Assembly: GCA_029215795.1 (NCBI GenBank)
Contig: JARDYH010000002.1
Span: forward strand, 63,651,001 to 63,715,000
DNA: 64,000 nt
Reading direction: 5' to 3'
DNA from: Anniella stebbinsi
Lineage: Eukaryota > Chordata > Lepidosauria > Squamata > Anniellidae
The number at the start of each line of letters is the position of its first letter. Positions within the stretch are counted from its first letter, which is position 1. The notes below the pieces were generated by a model, which ran no database searches, was not told the DNA's origin, and was given only the letters and a program-made list of their open reading frames with translations. Both the position numbers and the translations under genes were made by a program. This document shows, in pieces, positions 1-10,901 of this stretch.

Positions 1-1440
1 TTATAATATTCCGGCCCCAAACCATCCATCCCCAGAGATTTCCCTCCTTTTAGTTTATCGATAACTCCCTCTATCTCTTTCTCAGTAACTAATCCTTCCA
101 TACAATCCCTATCCTGCTTCTGCAATCTTATTTTCCAATTCCTCTCTACATATTCCAATACCTTACCTTGTGGCCCCGAATCTGATGTATATAATTCACT
201 ATAAAATTTCTGAAATATATTTAATTTATCTTTCATTAAGTTACAACTATTCCCTGACTTATCCCTAATTGTCCCTATCATATTCTTAGCCTTTTCCGAG
301 TGGATCTAGCCAGCATCTTCGAATTTCTATTACTATATTAAAAAAAAATCTCTTTTTAAATATAACAAATTTTTTTGGACTTGTTCTAGTTCTTCTTTCT
401 CTAATTCCTTTTTCTTAGCTTGAATTTGGGCAATTAGACGTTTATCTTTTGTCTCCCTTAACTTTTCTTCTAAACTCCTTACCTCCTCTTCAATCTTTTT
501 ATATTGAACTTCCTGTTGTTTTTTAAAAGTACACCTTTCCCTAATACAAATCCCTCTTACCACAGCTTTCATTGTATCCCATAGTATGTCCTGCCGATTA
601 TTCTCTTTTTCATTAATCTCCCAAATTTCCTGCATTTCTTTTTTTATTTTCTCCACTATATATTTTTTATTCAACAACCTTATGTCCAGTCTCCATCTCT
701 TCGCTTGTCTATAATCTTTCTTAATTTTAATGTCCATTATCATTAATGCATGGTCAGTGACCTTAATAACCCCAATATCACAATCTGTGATTTTAGGTAA
801 CATATTTTTTGATACAAAAATGTAATCAATCCTTGAATAACTCTTAAATCTAGGTGAGTAGAAGGTATATTTCCTTTCTTCCCCTTTTAATACTCTCCAC
901 ACATCCATTAGTTCTTTCCCTTCCATTAATTTGCTTAACTCCGTCTTCCCCTCCCTCTTAATATCTCTTAATATATTATCCCTATCTTTCCCTTTATCTA
1001 GTACCATATTAAAATCTCCTGCCATCACAATATTTTTTTTACCCACCTCTCCCAACACATTAAATACTTCATCAAAAAAATCCATTTGTTTCCCATTTGG
1101 AGCATATACATTCATCAGTACATATTCCTCTTCTCCCAACCTGCAGAACATAATAATAAACCTTCCATTTTTATCTTTCTTTACACTTTGTATATTAATA
1201 CCACATGTCTTTGAAATTATTATTGCCACCCCTCTCGATTTAGAAGTTCCATATGACTTTTCATAAACGCCCACATCCCTCATTCGAAGCTCATTGACAC
1301 CCTCTTTGGCCTGATGAGTTTCCTGCAAAAAAATTATATCTATTTTTTTTTCAATCCTCTTCTATTTCAATCCTCTTCCTTTTGATTACTGTTCCTAGCC
1401 CTTTAACATTTAAAGTTGCTATTCTTAATTTATTTTCCAT
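1..1440 (-). pseudogene. L1 ORF2: endonuclease and start of RT, frameshifted, partial
   Basis: The frame starts at an ATG at 1438-1440 (MENKLRIATLN, the usual start of an L1 ORF2 with the endonuclease N-terminal Asn). A frameshift lies around 1340-1375, after which a 331-residue frame (333-1328) continues with LQETHQ, NVYAPN, AGDFN and, near the end, SRIDYIF and TDHALM, the standard APE endonuclease motifs. After the endonuclease a basic coiled segment follows. Near 333 the frame breaks again. The remaining 330 bases can be read as the region leading into the RT (a GGKSLGMDGL-like stretch). The protein would nick target DNA and prime reverse transcription; this copy cannot encode it. RT catalytic residues are outside the window. 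Confidence 0.88.
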
Positions 1441-1690
1441 CTCTCTCTTTCACACAAATCTTTAAGTTGGTCTCCCTCTGTGTAACACTTACCCTCCCCA
1501 CCCTAACCCTCCCCCCCACACTCACCCCCGTTTTCACCCCCCTCCTCACCAGCTTCCTGGGCACTGGTCCCAATTTATCTTAGAACTCTTAGGGGGGGGA
1601 ACTCGGCCCAACCATCTGGAATAAAGTCTACCCTCCCCTCCTTGCCTCTTCTTTTCCCTTATCCCTCTTACAATATGATTTCAGTTTCTA
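1441..1690 (-). other. L1 inter-ORF spacer
   Basis: Between the ORF1 stop and the ORF2 ATG lie 250 bases, rich in C on the plus strand and thus G on the coding strand, with no frame. The spacing is longer than in mammalian L1. Confidence 0.6.
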
Positions 1691-2728
1691 TTAGTTGCTC
1701 CCTCCTGCAGCGCCTTCATCTTGCTTTGCTCCTCCATCCAGTGTGGCATCAATTATGCCCAACTTCTCCAATAGTTCCATTCCTTGCTCACAGGATGTTA
1801 TTCTTTGTTGTTTCCCTTTCCACATAAATCTCAGAAAGACTGGATATCCCCAGCTATAGGGTATCGATCTCATCTTCAATGCCCCTGTACACATTCTAAC
1901 ACTCTTCCTCCACTGCACGGTTTGAGGGCATAAATCCTGGAAAACCTCAATTGGTGTTGCTTGAAGCATTGGCTGACCTTGACGTCTAATTGCTTGCATT
2001 AGCTTTTCTTTTTTATAATAATTAGCAAATTTAACAATTATATCTCTTAGGAGCATTCCTTTCTTTCTATACCCCACCCTATGGGCCCTTTCAATATCCG
2101 CCATTTCCCAATCTTCCTGTGGTTCCAGCTGTTTGACCCATGCCAAAATTAATTCTCTTAAACCATTGAGGGTCTCCCCTTCTTGCTCCCCAAAAGATCT
2201 TATTCGAATATTTGCCCTCCGGTCCCGATCTTCCATAGCTATTAGACGTAAATCCTGTTGCATCAGCTGCTCTTCTTGCTTCTTACATAGTTCCTTTAGC
2301 TCTCCAGTTTCTTCCTGCAAAACTCCAACATCTTTCACCACCTCTTGAAGGCCTGCCATAAGCTCAGTTTATGACTCTGTAATTCTTTTAGCTATTCTGC
2401 CCTCTTGCTTCACTAATGCCCGCTCCATTTTTTCCTGCTGCTTTGTCATAGCAATTTCCAGCATCTTTTGAATTTTCTGAGTCAGCTCCTCTGTTGGGTC
2501 TGCCTGACTCTCTTTGGTAGTCTTAGGAACTGCAGCTGGCATACTTCCAGCCTTATTGCTGGTATTTCCGGCATGACTGGGAGAAACCTTCTTTGTCTTT
2601 TCTGAGGCTTTGTCCGACATGTTTCCGGTCCGAACCAGTCTGTTCCAACTCCTATCAGACGGCCGATCTCCCGTAGGTCGACTCCAAGCAGGGATAAATT
2701 GTTTCTTCCTACTCATAAAGTCACCCAC
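1691..2728 (-). pseudogene. L1 ORF1p (RNA-binding trimer protein) with one in-frame stop
   Basis: Two open stretches, 2369-2728 (119 aa) and 1691-2359 (222 aa), lie in the same frame and are separated only by a TAA at 2369-2371. The first has a basic, Ser/Thr-rich N-terminus and the beginning of a Gln/Glu/Lys coiled coil. The second continues the coiled coil, then has an RRM-like segment beginning RRANIRIRSFGE and a C-terminal domain with RDIIVKF and KEKLMQAIR, typical of L1 ORF1p. The product coats L1 RNA. Without the stop the length, about 340 residues, is normal for the family. The ATG at 2726-2728 is chosen as the first in the frame; a second Met is four codons on. Confidence 0.87.
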
Positions 2729-3336
2729 TCAATACTTAGCCGCCCTAACCTCTCTCCAAACCTGTCCGGTAAGCACACAGCCACTTCTCGCCGGGGATCA
2801 AAAAGTCTCTTTCTCATAAATCTTCAACTCAATCACTCCCTCCGGCACCTCTGTAACTCAATCAGCCTTTATAGCAGTTATAAATCCATTAATTGTTCTC
2901 CTTAATTGTTTTTCAAAGCCAATGGAGCTAAGTTTCGTTTTCTCTCACCGGGCACACTTCGCCCCGCCTCCCAGTTTATGCAGCTAACAACTCTCTCACA
3001 GAAGCTCAAAAATCTCTTTTCCAAATATTAGCTGCTACTTTCTCCTCCCAGCGACCTGTTCAATCAGCCAGCAGTCATAAATCCTTTATTTACCTTCGCC
3101 AGACTATATCAATGCTGCCGATCTCCATCCTTCTCCCTCCTGTCAAGCCGATTATAAAACCATAAATCTCCTTTTAGCTGCAGTCTCAATTACAGCAGGC
3201 TTCCCTCTCACCATAACAAGTCTTTAGGTAACAATCCATTCACTTCAGGATAAGGAATTTGTAATCAAATCACCGCTTCTCTCGGAGAGCGAGTGAGTTG
3301 CGACTTTACTCCATACTTGCTAAGCCACGCCCCCTG
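2729..3336 (-). promoter_or_regulatory. L1 5' leader, presumed internal promoter
   Basis: About 600 bases upstream of ORF1 on the L1 sense strand have no coding frame. In L1 elements this region carries the internal RNA polymerase II promoter. I see no clear repeated monomers or core motif, so the regulatory role is by position only. Confidence 0.45.
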
Positions 3337-3621
3337 AACTTCTAAACTTATTGTTTCCTTTTGCAATGAGAAACAAAGGGCTTAACTAATGTGCATTGCA
3401 GATGTGTGCATTGCAAACAGGGCTTTTTCATTTACTTCAGAAAGAAAAGGATCACAGGAACCAACAAATATAAATTATCTTGCAATCAATCTATGTTTGA
3501 ATTACAAAAATGTTAAAGTTCAGTGGAGCAAAGTTAGGGATCATTTTATATTCAATAATTATGAATTTCCTAGGCTCAACTTACAAACCAATTAATTTTA
3601 AATTTCAGTGGCATCAGTAGC
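3337..3621. other. No recognisable feature
   Basis: AT-rich unique-looking sequence between the L1 5' end and the first MITE. A 68-codon frame here has no recognisable content. Confidence 0.4.
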
Positions 3622-3941
3622 TAGGGTGACCATATGAAAAGGAGGACAGCACTTCTGTATCTTTAACAGTTGTAAAGAAAAGGGAATTTCAGTGTTTGTC
3701 ATTTGTATGCATGCAGCACCTGGTGAAATTCCCTCTTCATCACAACAGTTAAAGCTGCAGGAGCCCTGTCCTCTTGATCAGACACAAGAGAAGGCAGGGC
3801 TCCTGCAGCTTTAACTGTTGCAATGAAGAGAGAACTTCACCAGGTGCTTCATGCATACAAATGGCACTTGCTGAAATGCCCTTTTCTTTACAACTGTTAA
3901 AGATACAGGAGCCCTGTCTGCCTTTTCATATGGTCACCCTA
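3622..3941. mobile_element. Fold-back hAT MITE, copy 1
   Basis: A 320-bp near-palindrome begins TAGGGTGACCATATG and ends with its reverse complement CATATGGTCACCCTA. The two halves contain matching blocks around TTTAACAGTTGT and CTTCACCAGGTG. Sister copies with perfect 8-bp target duplications assign the family to hAT. Flanks here (TCAGTAGC and CACTAGTC) are only loosely alike, so this copy is older or its ends have mutated. Confidence 0.85.
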
Positions 3942-4065
3942 CACTAGTCAAACTGAATAGCACAGCACACCTAAGTGTGGGGAAGATTTCCTTCCATTGG
4001 ATAGAAGATGTAATCTCCTTCCCACTTTCTCACTCCAGATGGCTGGATCAAATACCTCAAATACC

Positions 4066-4385
4066 TAGGCTGACCAGATAAAATTCAGGTCAGGGCTCAT
4101 GTAACTTTAACAATTGTAGAGAAAAGGGAATTTCAGCCAGGGTCATTTGTATTCAATTAGTTCCTGGTGATATTCCCTCTTCATCACAACAGTTAAAGTT
4201 GCAGGCACTATACTAGAGCGACCATACACAAAAGAAGGCAGGGCCCCTGCAACTTTAACAGTTGTGATGAAGAGGGAATTTCACCAGGAACTAATTGCAT
4301 ACAAATGACACTGGCTGAAATTCCCTTTTCTCTACAACTGTTAAAGTTACATGAGCCCTGACCTGGATTTTATCTGGTCACCCTA
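4066..4385. mobile_element. Fold-back hAT MITE, copy 2, with perfect 8-bp TSD
   Basis: The 320-bp element starts TAGGCTGACCAGATA and ends TATCTGGTCACCCTA. It is flanked by CAAATACC on both sides (4058-4065 and 4386-4393). Eight-base duplications and TA(G/C)GG-type ends are characteristic of hAT transposons. It has no coding capacity and would have moved with a transposase supplied in trans. Confidence 0.92.
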
Positions 4386-4549
4386 CAAATACCTTCCATG
4401 AGTACACAGAATTCAGATGTCCTATGTCTTATCAGTAGCCATTTTAAAAGTAAACTTACAGGAAAAAACTAATCGTAATAGTTCCATAAAATGTTGATAA
4501 GGATGTGAACAAAGTGTTTGACTAAGTCTGGTTTACTACCTGTGTATTT

Positions 4550-6193
4550 GACCCTTGCACTTCATTGCCTGTTACGTCTAATAGGGAGGGGATGTCTGAT
4601 TCAGTCCAGGAGGTTGTAAATTCCTCCTTGGGGTGGAGCCAGCCTCCTTAAAGGAGGCAGTAATGAGGCATCTCCTGAAAAAAACCTAACATGGTCATGG
4701 ACAATGTTAACAACTATAAGCCAGTAACCAACATTCCCTTCCTGGCAAGGTACTTAAGGAGGCGGTTGAATGATTATCTAGACCCAATTCAATAGAGCTT
4801 CAGGCCTGGTATTGGAATGAAAACTGCCTTGGTTCTCCTTTGGGATGACCTTTGCCGAGGGACAGGAGAGTGTGGCCCCATTGATACTTTTGAACCTCTT
4901 AGTGGCTTTTGGTACTATGGTATCCTTCTGGATAGGCTATTCTAGCTGGGAGTTGGAGGCATGTGCTTCAGTGGTTCCACTCCTACTTTAATGGCTGACT
5001 CTAGACGGTGATGCTGGGGGATTATTGTTCTGTGCTTTGGCAGCTATGCTATAGGATTCCATAAGGCTCTATTCTATCCTATATGCTGTTCAACATCTAC
5101 ATGAAACCGCTGGGGGAAGTTATACTGAGGTGTGGGCTGAGAAACCATCAAAATATGGATGTCACCCAGCTCTATGTCCCTTTTTCATCAAATCCAGGTG
5201 AGGCAGCAACGGTTTTGAATCAGTGCCTCGGCATGGTAATGGACTGGATGAGGGCCAATAAACTGAGACTCAAGCCAAACAAGAGAGAGGTATTGTTAGT
5301 GGGTCATTCTTCTTCCTGGCTAAGTGATGTTCAACCTGTTCTGGAGGGGGTTTCATCCCCCCAAAGGCTCAAGTTCATAGTTTGGGGGTGTTCTTGAATC
5401 CAGCATTATCACTAGAGGCACAGCTGGACTCAGTGGCATGGAACATCTTTTGTCAATTTAGGCTGATATACCAACTAAGTCCTTATCTGGAAGAGAGAGC
5501 CTAGCTCTGGTAATCTCTCGTCTGGATTGCTGCAATGCATTATAATTTGGGCTGCCTTTGAAAATGGTCCATCAACATCAGCTGATCCAAAATAGGGCAG
5601 CAAAACTTTTAATGGGGACTGGCCAATGTGATCATACAATGCCAGTACTTTTCCATTTGCGTGGACTGCCAGACTATTTCCTGGCCCGGTTCAAAATGCT
5701 GGTATTAATATTCAAAGCCCTAAACATTTTGGGGCCAGTTTACCTGAAGTATTGCCTGCTTCTATATGCACCTGCTCAGACCATAAGATCATCTTCAGGG
5801 TTTCTTCCCCAGGATCCCCCAGCAAAGGAAGGGGATGGCTACTAAGAAGAGGGTGGTTTCTGTTGTGGCACCCTGGTTGAGGAATGAGCTTCCCAGAGAG
5901 GCTTACCTGGCACCCACACTGTGCTCTTTTTTCCTACCAATTGAAGATCATCTGTATTCCCAGGCATTTTAGTATCACAGTTTCCATTGTTTTAAAACTG
6001 TTACTGTATTTTAAACCTTTGCACTGCTGCTAGGTTTATTTTGGTTTTTGTTTTTATTTTATACTGTAGTTTTAAACTACAATATTAATGTATTTTATTG
6101 TGTTGTATTACATGGGTTTAATTATTGTGAACTTCCCAGAGAGCTTCGGGGATTGGCCAGTATAGAAATGTGATAAATAAATAATAAATAAGT
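4550..6193 (+). mobile_element. CR1-type LINE, 5'-truncated, decayed
   Basis: Plus-strand sequence matches the reverse transcriptase and C-terminal part of a CR1 ORF2. The recognisable pieces are a VLKEAVE-like stretch near 4750, LFNIYMKPLGE near 5085, WMRANKLRLKPNK near 5250, and QNRAAKLLMG near 5590. The end is AT-rich with ATAAATAAATAATAAATAA at about 6175-6193, the simple-repeat tail of this subfamily. The polypeptide is broken by many stops and shifts. The left limit is approximate. Confidence 0.85.
5041..5990 (+). pseudogene. CR1 ORF2 reverse transcriptase fragment
   Basis: Open pieces at 5083-5397 and 5558-5845 carry the RT region around the catalytic segment. The YxDDTQ box has decayed to NMDVTQLY, so the catalytic Asp pair is lost. 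They also carry the C-terminal KLLMG...LFHLRGLP region typical of CR1. It is a dead fragment. Confidence 0.8.
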
Positions 6194-6813
6194 TTAAAAA
6201 TCTAAAGGACTCATAAAGAAAAACCTACTTCATAGAATTAGGGCACATGCCTATATGCATGTTTAGATGGAAAAAAGTCCTACTAGTCTCAGCATACCCC
6301 AGCCAGTAAAAGTTGTAGAGCTAAGGCAATGAAAAAGTAACACACTGTTTCTAAAATTGAGGTCATTTGACTTTGATAACCATACTAACTCCCTGTAGAA
6401 TCACAAATGTGTGGAATGTTGTGTATGACCTACTTTGTCCTTTATTTGTGGAAGGGAGTCTGGGTTATCCAAACTGTAAATTTGCTTAAACTGCAGCTTT
6501 GGTGATGCATAATAAGGCTAAGAATACATTACATACTATCACCTACACTGAAGTTTTTAAAACAGAAGTGTGTGTGTGAAGTGACTAAAAAGAGAAAGAG
6601 AGAGAAAATGGACATCTTTTTAAACAGAGTCAAAATTAAATCTAACCCCCCCCCCAACTTCTATAGGGGATACTGCTACGAATGTTAAAAAAATAAACAA
6701 ATGGGGCAGTTAAGAGAGAAGAGTCAAGTGGTAATCTTGTAATATCCAGGTTAGTGTAGAAATCTTCAATGAGAAGCATTCTCCCACACTATCCCTGGCT
6801 ACCAAAATTTCAT
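6194..6813. other. No recognisable feature
   Basis: AT-rich, unique-looking, with a short C run at 6646-6655. No coding frame of note. Confidence 0.4.
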
Positions 6814-7395
6814 TTGTCAGAAGTGCCCATCCCACATCCCGGTCACTTGGCCGCGAGGGGGGGGCTGTTGTGGGCGGGGAGTGGACATGGAGACGTGCCT
6901 GCTCCACACTGGAGGAGGCCATCTGGCACCACTGGCGGGGGACGGAGAAGCAGCACCATTGTTAGGCGGCTCTTGCCAGCCCCCCAGCCTCTTTCGTTTC
7001 AGCTCCCTCCCTCCCGTATGCAGTGTGGGTTACCCGGTTGCCCTATTGGGGGCCAAGTAGGAATTTTTCATGTACCCTGATTGGCTTTGGTTGCATGTTT
7101 TTTTTGCCTACTTCACATTGTAAGTCCAGAGAGAGTGTCTTAGGTTTCATTTAGTTAATTGGTCGCATTTTAGGGCATTGGGGCGGGCACTTTTAGCCAT
7201 AAGGGACGGTGATCATTCAGTGGCACTGTTAGCTGGTGACAGGTGATGCCTGAGGGCCTTCCATTAAGGGCTTTGCGGCCTCAGTGGGGGGATAGGGCTC
7301 ATCTGTGAGGACTTCACCTCGCTCCACCCGGGTTATGGCCCGGGGGGGGGGAGCGACACGGGAACATGGATGGGAGGGTGCTGTTGCACCATGTC
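6814..7395 (+). mobile_element. Solo split-direct-repeat (A-B) of a Ngaro-like element
   Basis: This is the same A-B unit as the ends of the two long Ngaro-like elements, but in plus orientation and without internal genes. Matching landmarks are the GTTGTGGGCGGGGAG stretch (A), CAGTGTGGGTTACC followed by CCAAGTAGGAATTTTT near 7020-7060, and GATGCCTGAGGGCC and GCGGCCTCAGTGGGG near 7245-7290 (B). The B end is eroded around 7360-7395. A solo unit is the product expected from recombination between A1 and A2 of a full element. Confidence 0.75.
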
Positions 7396-7502
7396 CTGCT
7401 TGTGGGCCCCTGGTTGACAGCTTGTTGGCCAACATGTGAACAGAGTGCTGGACTAGATGGACCCTTGGTCTGATCCAGCAAGGCTCTTATTGTGTTCTTA
7501 TA
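7396..7502 (+). mobile_element. CR1-type 3' end fragment
   Basis: The sequence GTGCTGGACTAGATGGAC...CTCTTATTGTGTTCTTA resembles the 3' terminus of older CR1 copies, whose tail is a short repeat of ATTCTATG or ATGTTCTT type. Only about 100 bases are present. Confidence 0.6.
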
Positions 7503-8313
7503 TCCCTATGACTAAACCATGCAAGTAGCTTAAGAAATATGATAAGGCATGTAATATATGTGAAAAGGCACATTGTGCATCACAGTATCCCTTTGATACT
7601 TGTAGTATTCTTCAGTGGCATTCAGAAGGAAAGACTTGGGCTTTTACACTTGTTAAGAAGGCAAATCAGCAATGACAGCAGATAACAAGATAAGGCTGGT
7701 GCTGCCTCTTCGCTGCACTCAGACTGGAAATGCTGATAAGCATTGCTCATATCTCTCTGTGTGTGCACTAAAGCAAAGGAAAAGAGATTAATATTTGAAC
7801 ATCAGAATCTCAGCAAATGCTAAATTGTCAATAGGAGTCATCGCTTCTATTATTAACTTTAAATGAACCTGAAAGGAGCCAGCCACTGGGAAAGTACCTT
7901 GGTCGCACAACCAGTTTAAATTCATTAGGGCTACAAAGAGCTACCGAAACAATGAGAGATGAAAATCATTACTTACAAATGATCTAAGGATTTCATTCTC
8001 AACCATGACCACAGCAAGTGTCTACATGCCAAGAAAAAAAGGGTATTCAAATCTCTAAAACTGTCATTGGGGAGCCCAAGCCTCCAGGCATGGAGGCGGG
8101 TTTCTTCTTCTTCAAAGAAATGTTTGATGAGCCTGGGCAAAGGGTGGAAGACTGGATTTCCTACAGTCAGCTGCTGTGAGCCCTTGACTCTGTGCAGATG
8201 TTGTGCAACACACATAGACCATAGGCCCTCGAAGAGATTGTCACTGCAACCCAGCCTAGAGCACCCAGAATGTCATCATAGTCAACTCCCTGCAGAGGTT
8301 TCTATTTGTAGGG
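7503..8313. other. No recognisable feature
   Basis: About 800 bases without coding frames of note, palindromes or simple repeats. Confidence 0.4.
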
Positions 8314-8321
8314 CTGTTATT

Positions 8322-8827
8322 TAGGCTGACCAGACCCCCCGGGGTTTCCCGGTCCTAAACGGGAAAAATGGGCCAAACCGGGATGACCGGGCCCCAGGGG
8401 GCAACCTCCGGGAAACAGCTCGTTCTCCTCCCGCGTGGGGGGGGGGGGCGGCGTGGCGCGGGGGGGCAGGCGGCATGCGCGGGGGGGGCAGCGGCGCGAG
8501 GCACTTACCTGCTGGGGCATCTGCTTCCCTCCGGTGCTCGGAATCTACTGAGAAACAGGCTTCGCGGCCTGTCCCTCAGTAGCGCGCCGGGTGATGATGT
8601 CATCACCCGGCGCAGTACTGAGAGACAGGCCAGGAAGCCTGTTTCTCAGTAGATTCCGAGCACTGGAGGGAAGCAGACGCCCCAGCCGGTAAGGAGCGCG
8701 GGGCGGGCGGCATGGGGCGGGCGGGCGGGCAGCGTGGGGCGTGGGGGGGCGGCGTGGGGGGGTTGTTTTGGGTGGGTGGGGTGGCGGGGGGGTCCGGGAT
8801 TTTGATCCTCAAAATCTGGTCACCCTA
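8322..8827. mobile_element. GC-rich hAT-like element with internal hairpin and 8-bp TSD
   Basis: Ends TAGGCTGACCAGA and TCTGGTCACCCTA are inverted and flanked by a perfect duplication CTGTTATT (8314-8321 and 8828-8835). The body is extremely GC-rich with G and C runs. Its centre (about 8538-8661) is a long hairpin: GGAATCTACTGAGAAACAGG pairs with its complement near 8640-8660 around a core GTGATGATGTCATCAC. No coding capacity. A hairpin cassette of the same type also sits inside a different transposon family at 33.9-34.4 kb. Confidence 0.9.
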
Positions 8828-8835
8828 CTGTTATT

Positions 8836-9090
8836 ACTGGCTTTCTTAAGCTGAGCTAGCTTCTACCAATGTGAGTTGGGGTTGAGTTTAGGAGCTAGGG
8901 CCAATATGGATGTTTAGGGGTGGAGAACAAAAGTGTCATTTTGGAAGCTGCCTGGAAGGGCCATTTCGTTTGAGTAATATGATATTCAGAAGGCCAAGTG
9001 CTATATGAGTGGGAATGTTGTCTATAATCCTGCAGATATAGTTTAGCCAAAAGAGACTGCAGTGCAAGAGCATCAAACTACCTGGCCATG
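8836..9090. other. No recognisable feature
   Basis: Short unique-looking interval before the CR1 fragment. Confidence 0.35.
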
Positions 9091-9787
9091 GTAACACGCA
9101 TTAGTTACATCCTGTTTGGATTACTGTAATGTGCTCTACGTGGGGCTGCCTTTGAAGAGTGTTTCAAAACTTCAGCTGGTTCAAAGAGCTGCGGCCAGAT
9201 TGTTGACCGGGCTGGCTACAGGGGGCATACAACTCCCCTGTTAAAACAGCTCCACTGGCTTCCAATCTGTTTCCAGGCTCAATTCAAAGTGCTGGTTATG
9301 ACCTACAAGGCCCTATACAGCTCAGGTCCAGTTTATCTGAAAGACCATATTCTCCCTTATGAAACTGCCTGTCCCCTAAGGTCTTCAGGGGAGGCCCTTC
9401 TCTCTATCCCACCACCATCAACAGACATGCCTGATGGGAACACGGGAGAGGGCCTTCTCGGTGGCTGCCCCAGGGCTCTGGAACCCTTCCCAGGAAAGCT
9501 AAACTGGCTCCCTCCTTGGTGTGGTTTCGGAGGCAGGCTAAAACTTTTCTGTTTCAGCAGGCCTTTGGGGAGTAGATAGACCTCTGTGGATGTGCTGTTT
9601 ACAGTTGGATTTTTTTTAAAAAAAACTATTTTGTATTTAAAATGTTTTTCAATGTTCTATATATTTTTAAATTGTACTATGTTTAATTATATTTTTAATT
9701 TTTATATATTTATATTTATTTGTACATGTTTTAATTTGTAAGCAGCCTTGAGTCCAAGTATTGGGGAAAAGGTGGGATATAAATTAA

Positions 9788-9828
<41 letters not shown>

Positions 9829-9833
9829 TAATA
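9091..9833 (+). mobile_element. CR1-type LINE 3' end with (AAT)n tail
   Basis: The fragment starts within the C-terminal part of ORF2. VTRISY corresponds to the usual VTSRLDYCN, and the matching VLVMTYKALYSSGPVYLKD is at 9285-9345. It runs through the 3' UTR and ends in a long (AAT)n tract at 9785-9833. The protein part is broken. A similar 3' UTR and tail occurs at 47.4-47.7 kb. Confidence 0.82.
9785..9833. repeat. (AAT)n microsatellite
   Basis: About 13 uninterrupted AAT units form the tail of the adjoining CR1. Confidence 0.95.
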
Positions 9834-9912
9834 CTTCACAGCTGCATGTGCCGCAAAGGGACTGTAATTTGTTAGGTACATTTCCAAGTAGAGAAGGGTG
9901 AATCTGTCCATT

Positions 9913-9939
9913 TCTCTCTCTCTCTCTCTCTCTCTCTCC
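9913..9939. repeat. (TC)n microsatellite
   Basis: Thirteen TC units lie in a pyrimidine-rich tract upstream of a possible splice acceptor at 9978. Confidence 0.95.
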
Positions 9940-10141
9940 TACATTCATTTTAAAAAACTTATTTTTTCTTTCTCACAGATATGAAGAATGTTGCCAGTTT
10001 GGTACATTCAATCAACCTGAAACAAATGACCTGAAACAAAATTCTCACCAATCTGTTCCAGTCAAATTAATTAGGTACAATTATTCCAGCATCCAGAAGG
10101 CCATGATGCATTTGTCTGCCATATATCCGTTAGAGATTATA

Positions 10142-10536
10142 TTGCGGGTAGTGGAGGGTGCGAAATAACGAGACGACACATAAAGTATGGATTTAAAACA
10201 GGGCCACTATTATAGAACTGCAGTATGGGAAAACCTATGGCAGGCATCCAACTCTTATTTGGGTGAGCCATTCACCACCCATGAGATGGCGCGATGCCAT
10301 TCGCCACCCCACGGGCTTCCCCCATATGGGGTAGGGAGGCCTTCCGTGTCGACCCCTCCTCGCGCCATTTAGCTCCGAGTGGGTGAGGAAGGCTAGCCTC
10401 ATGAGTAACCCTTATCCCTCCAGCTGAGGCCGTAAAGCTGACAGCTGGGAGCCTCAGGCATTACCCATCACCACAACAGTGCCTGTGAATGCTCACCGTC
10501 CCTAACCAACACTACGGATGCCTGCCAAACCTGCCA
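10142..10536 (-). repeat. SDR unit B2 of element 1
   Basis: It starts at TTGCGGGTAGTGGAGGG and ends at AAACCTGCCA. It repeats at 10902-11298 with a 760-base offset. By eye about 15 substitutions, many CpG transitions, and one 2-base indel separate the two. Confidence 0.93.
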
Positions 10537-10901
10537 TTAAATTGTGACAGAAAAGTAATTAACCAGATTAACCTAATTACTACTCCTTCCCTGTCTCACA
10601 GTGTGAAGTAGGCGAAAAAACCCATAACATAAAGCTGATTATGAGCAAAAAATTCCTACTTAGCCCTCCTAATGAGTGACCAAATAACCCACACTGCCAA
10701 CAGGGAGGGAGGGGGCTGCAAAAAGAGCGAAGAGGCCGACGGGAGTGAGTACAATTTATACCCACTCAGTCCCCTCCCTGCAGCCGGTGGCACCACCAGG
10801 GAGCGCACCAATGGCTGGCTCCCTGAGTGCATCCCGTCTCCCCACCCCCACCCACAATGTCTTTCTCGTGCCCAGGCACGCCGGGCGCCAAGAAATTTCC
10901 C
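10537..10901 (-). promoter_or_regulatory. SDR unit A2 of element 1, with promoter-like motifs
   Basis: This 365-base segment lies between the two B copies and corresponds to the 5' terminal A1 of a full element. Reading on the minus strand it has CCATTGG (CCAAT box, around 10808-10814), a GGGAGGGG GC box, and TATAAATTGT (10751-10760) about 50 bases after the CCAAT. That order fits an RNA polymerase II promoter at the element's 5' end, though the start site is inferred. Homologous A units are at 55.4-55.8 kb, 63.4-63.6 kb and 6.8-7.1 kb. Confidence 0.75.

Larger units (their letters stand above)
1..3336 (-). mobile_element. L1 non-LTR retrotransposon, 3' part beyond window
   Basis: The element reads on the minus strand from a 5' leader (2729-3336) through ORF1 and ORF2 and leaves the window inside the reverse transcriptase. 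The APE-type endonuclease in ORF2 and the coiled-coil ORF1 identify the L1 clade. The right limit is set where L1-like leader sequence stops, near an AGCCACGCCCCCTG stretch, so it is good to a few tens of bases. Target-site duplication cannot be seen because the 3' end lies outside. Frameshifts and a stop show the copy is dead, but decay is light. Confidence 0.9.

Noticed and set aside
3614..3949. Tc1/mariner assignment of the fold-back MITEs from flanking TA
   Set aside because: Sister copies have perfect 8-bp duplications outside the TA, so TA belongs to the terminus and hAT is favoured.
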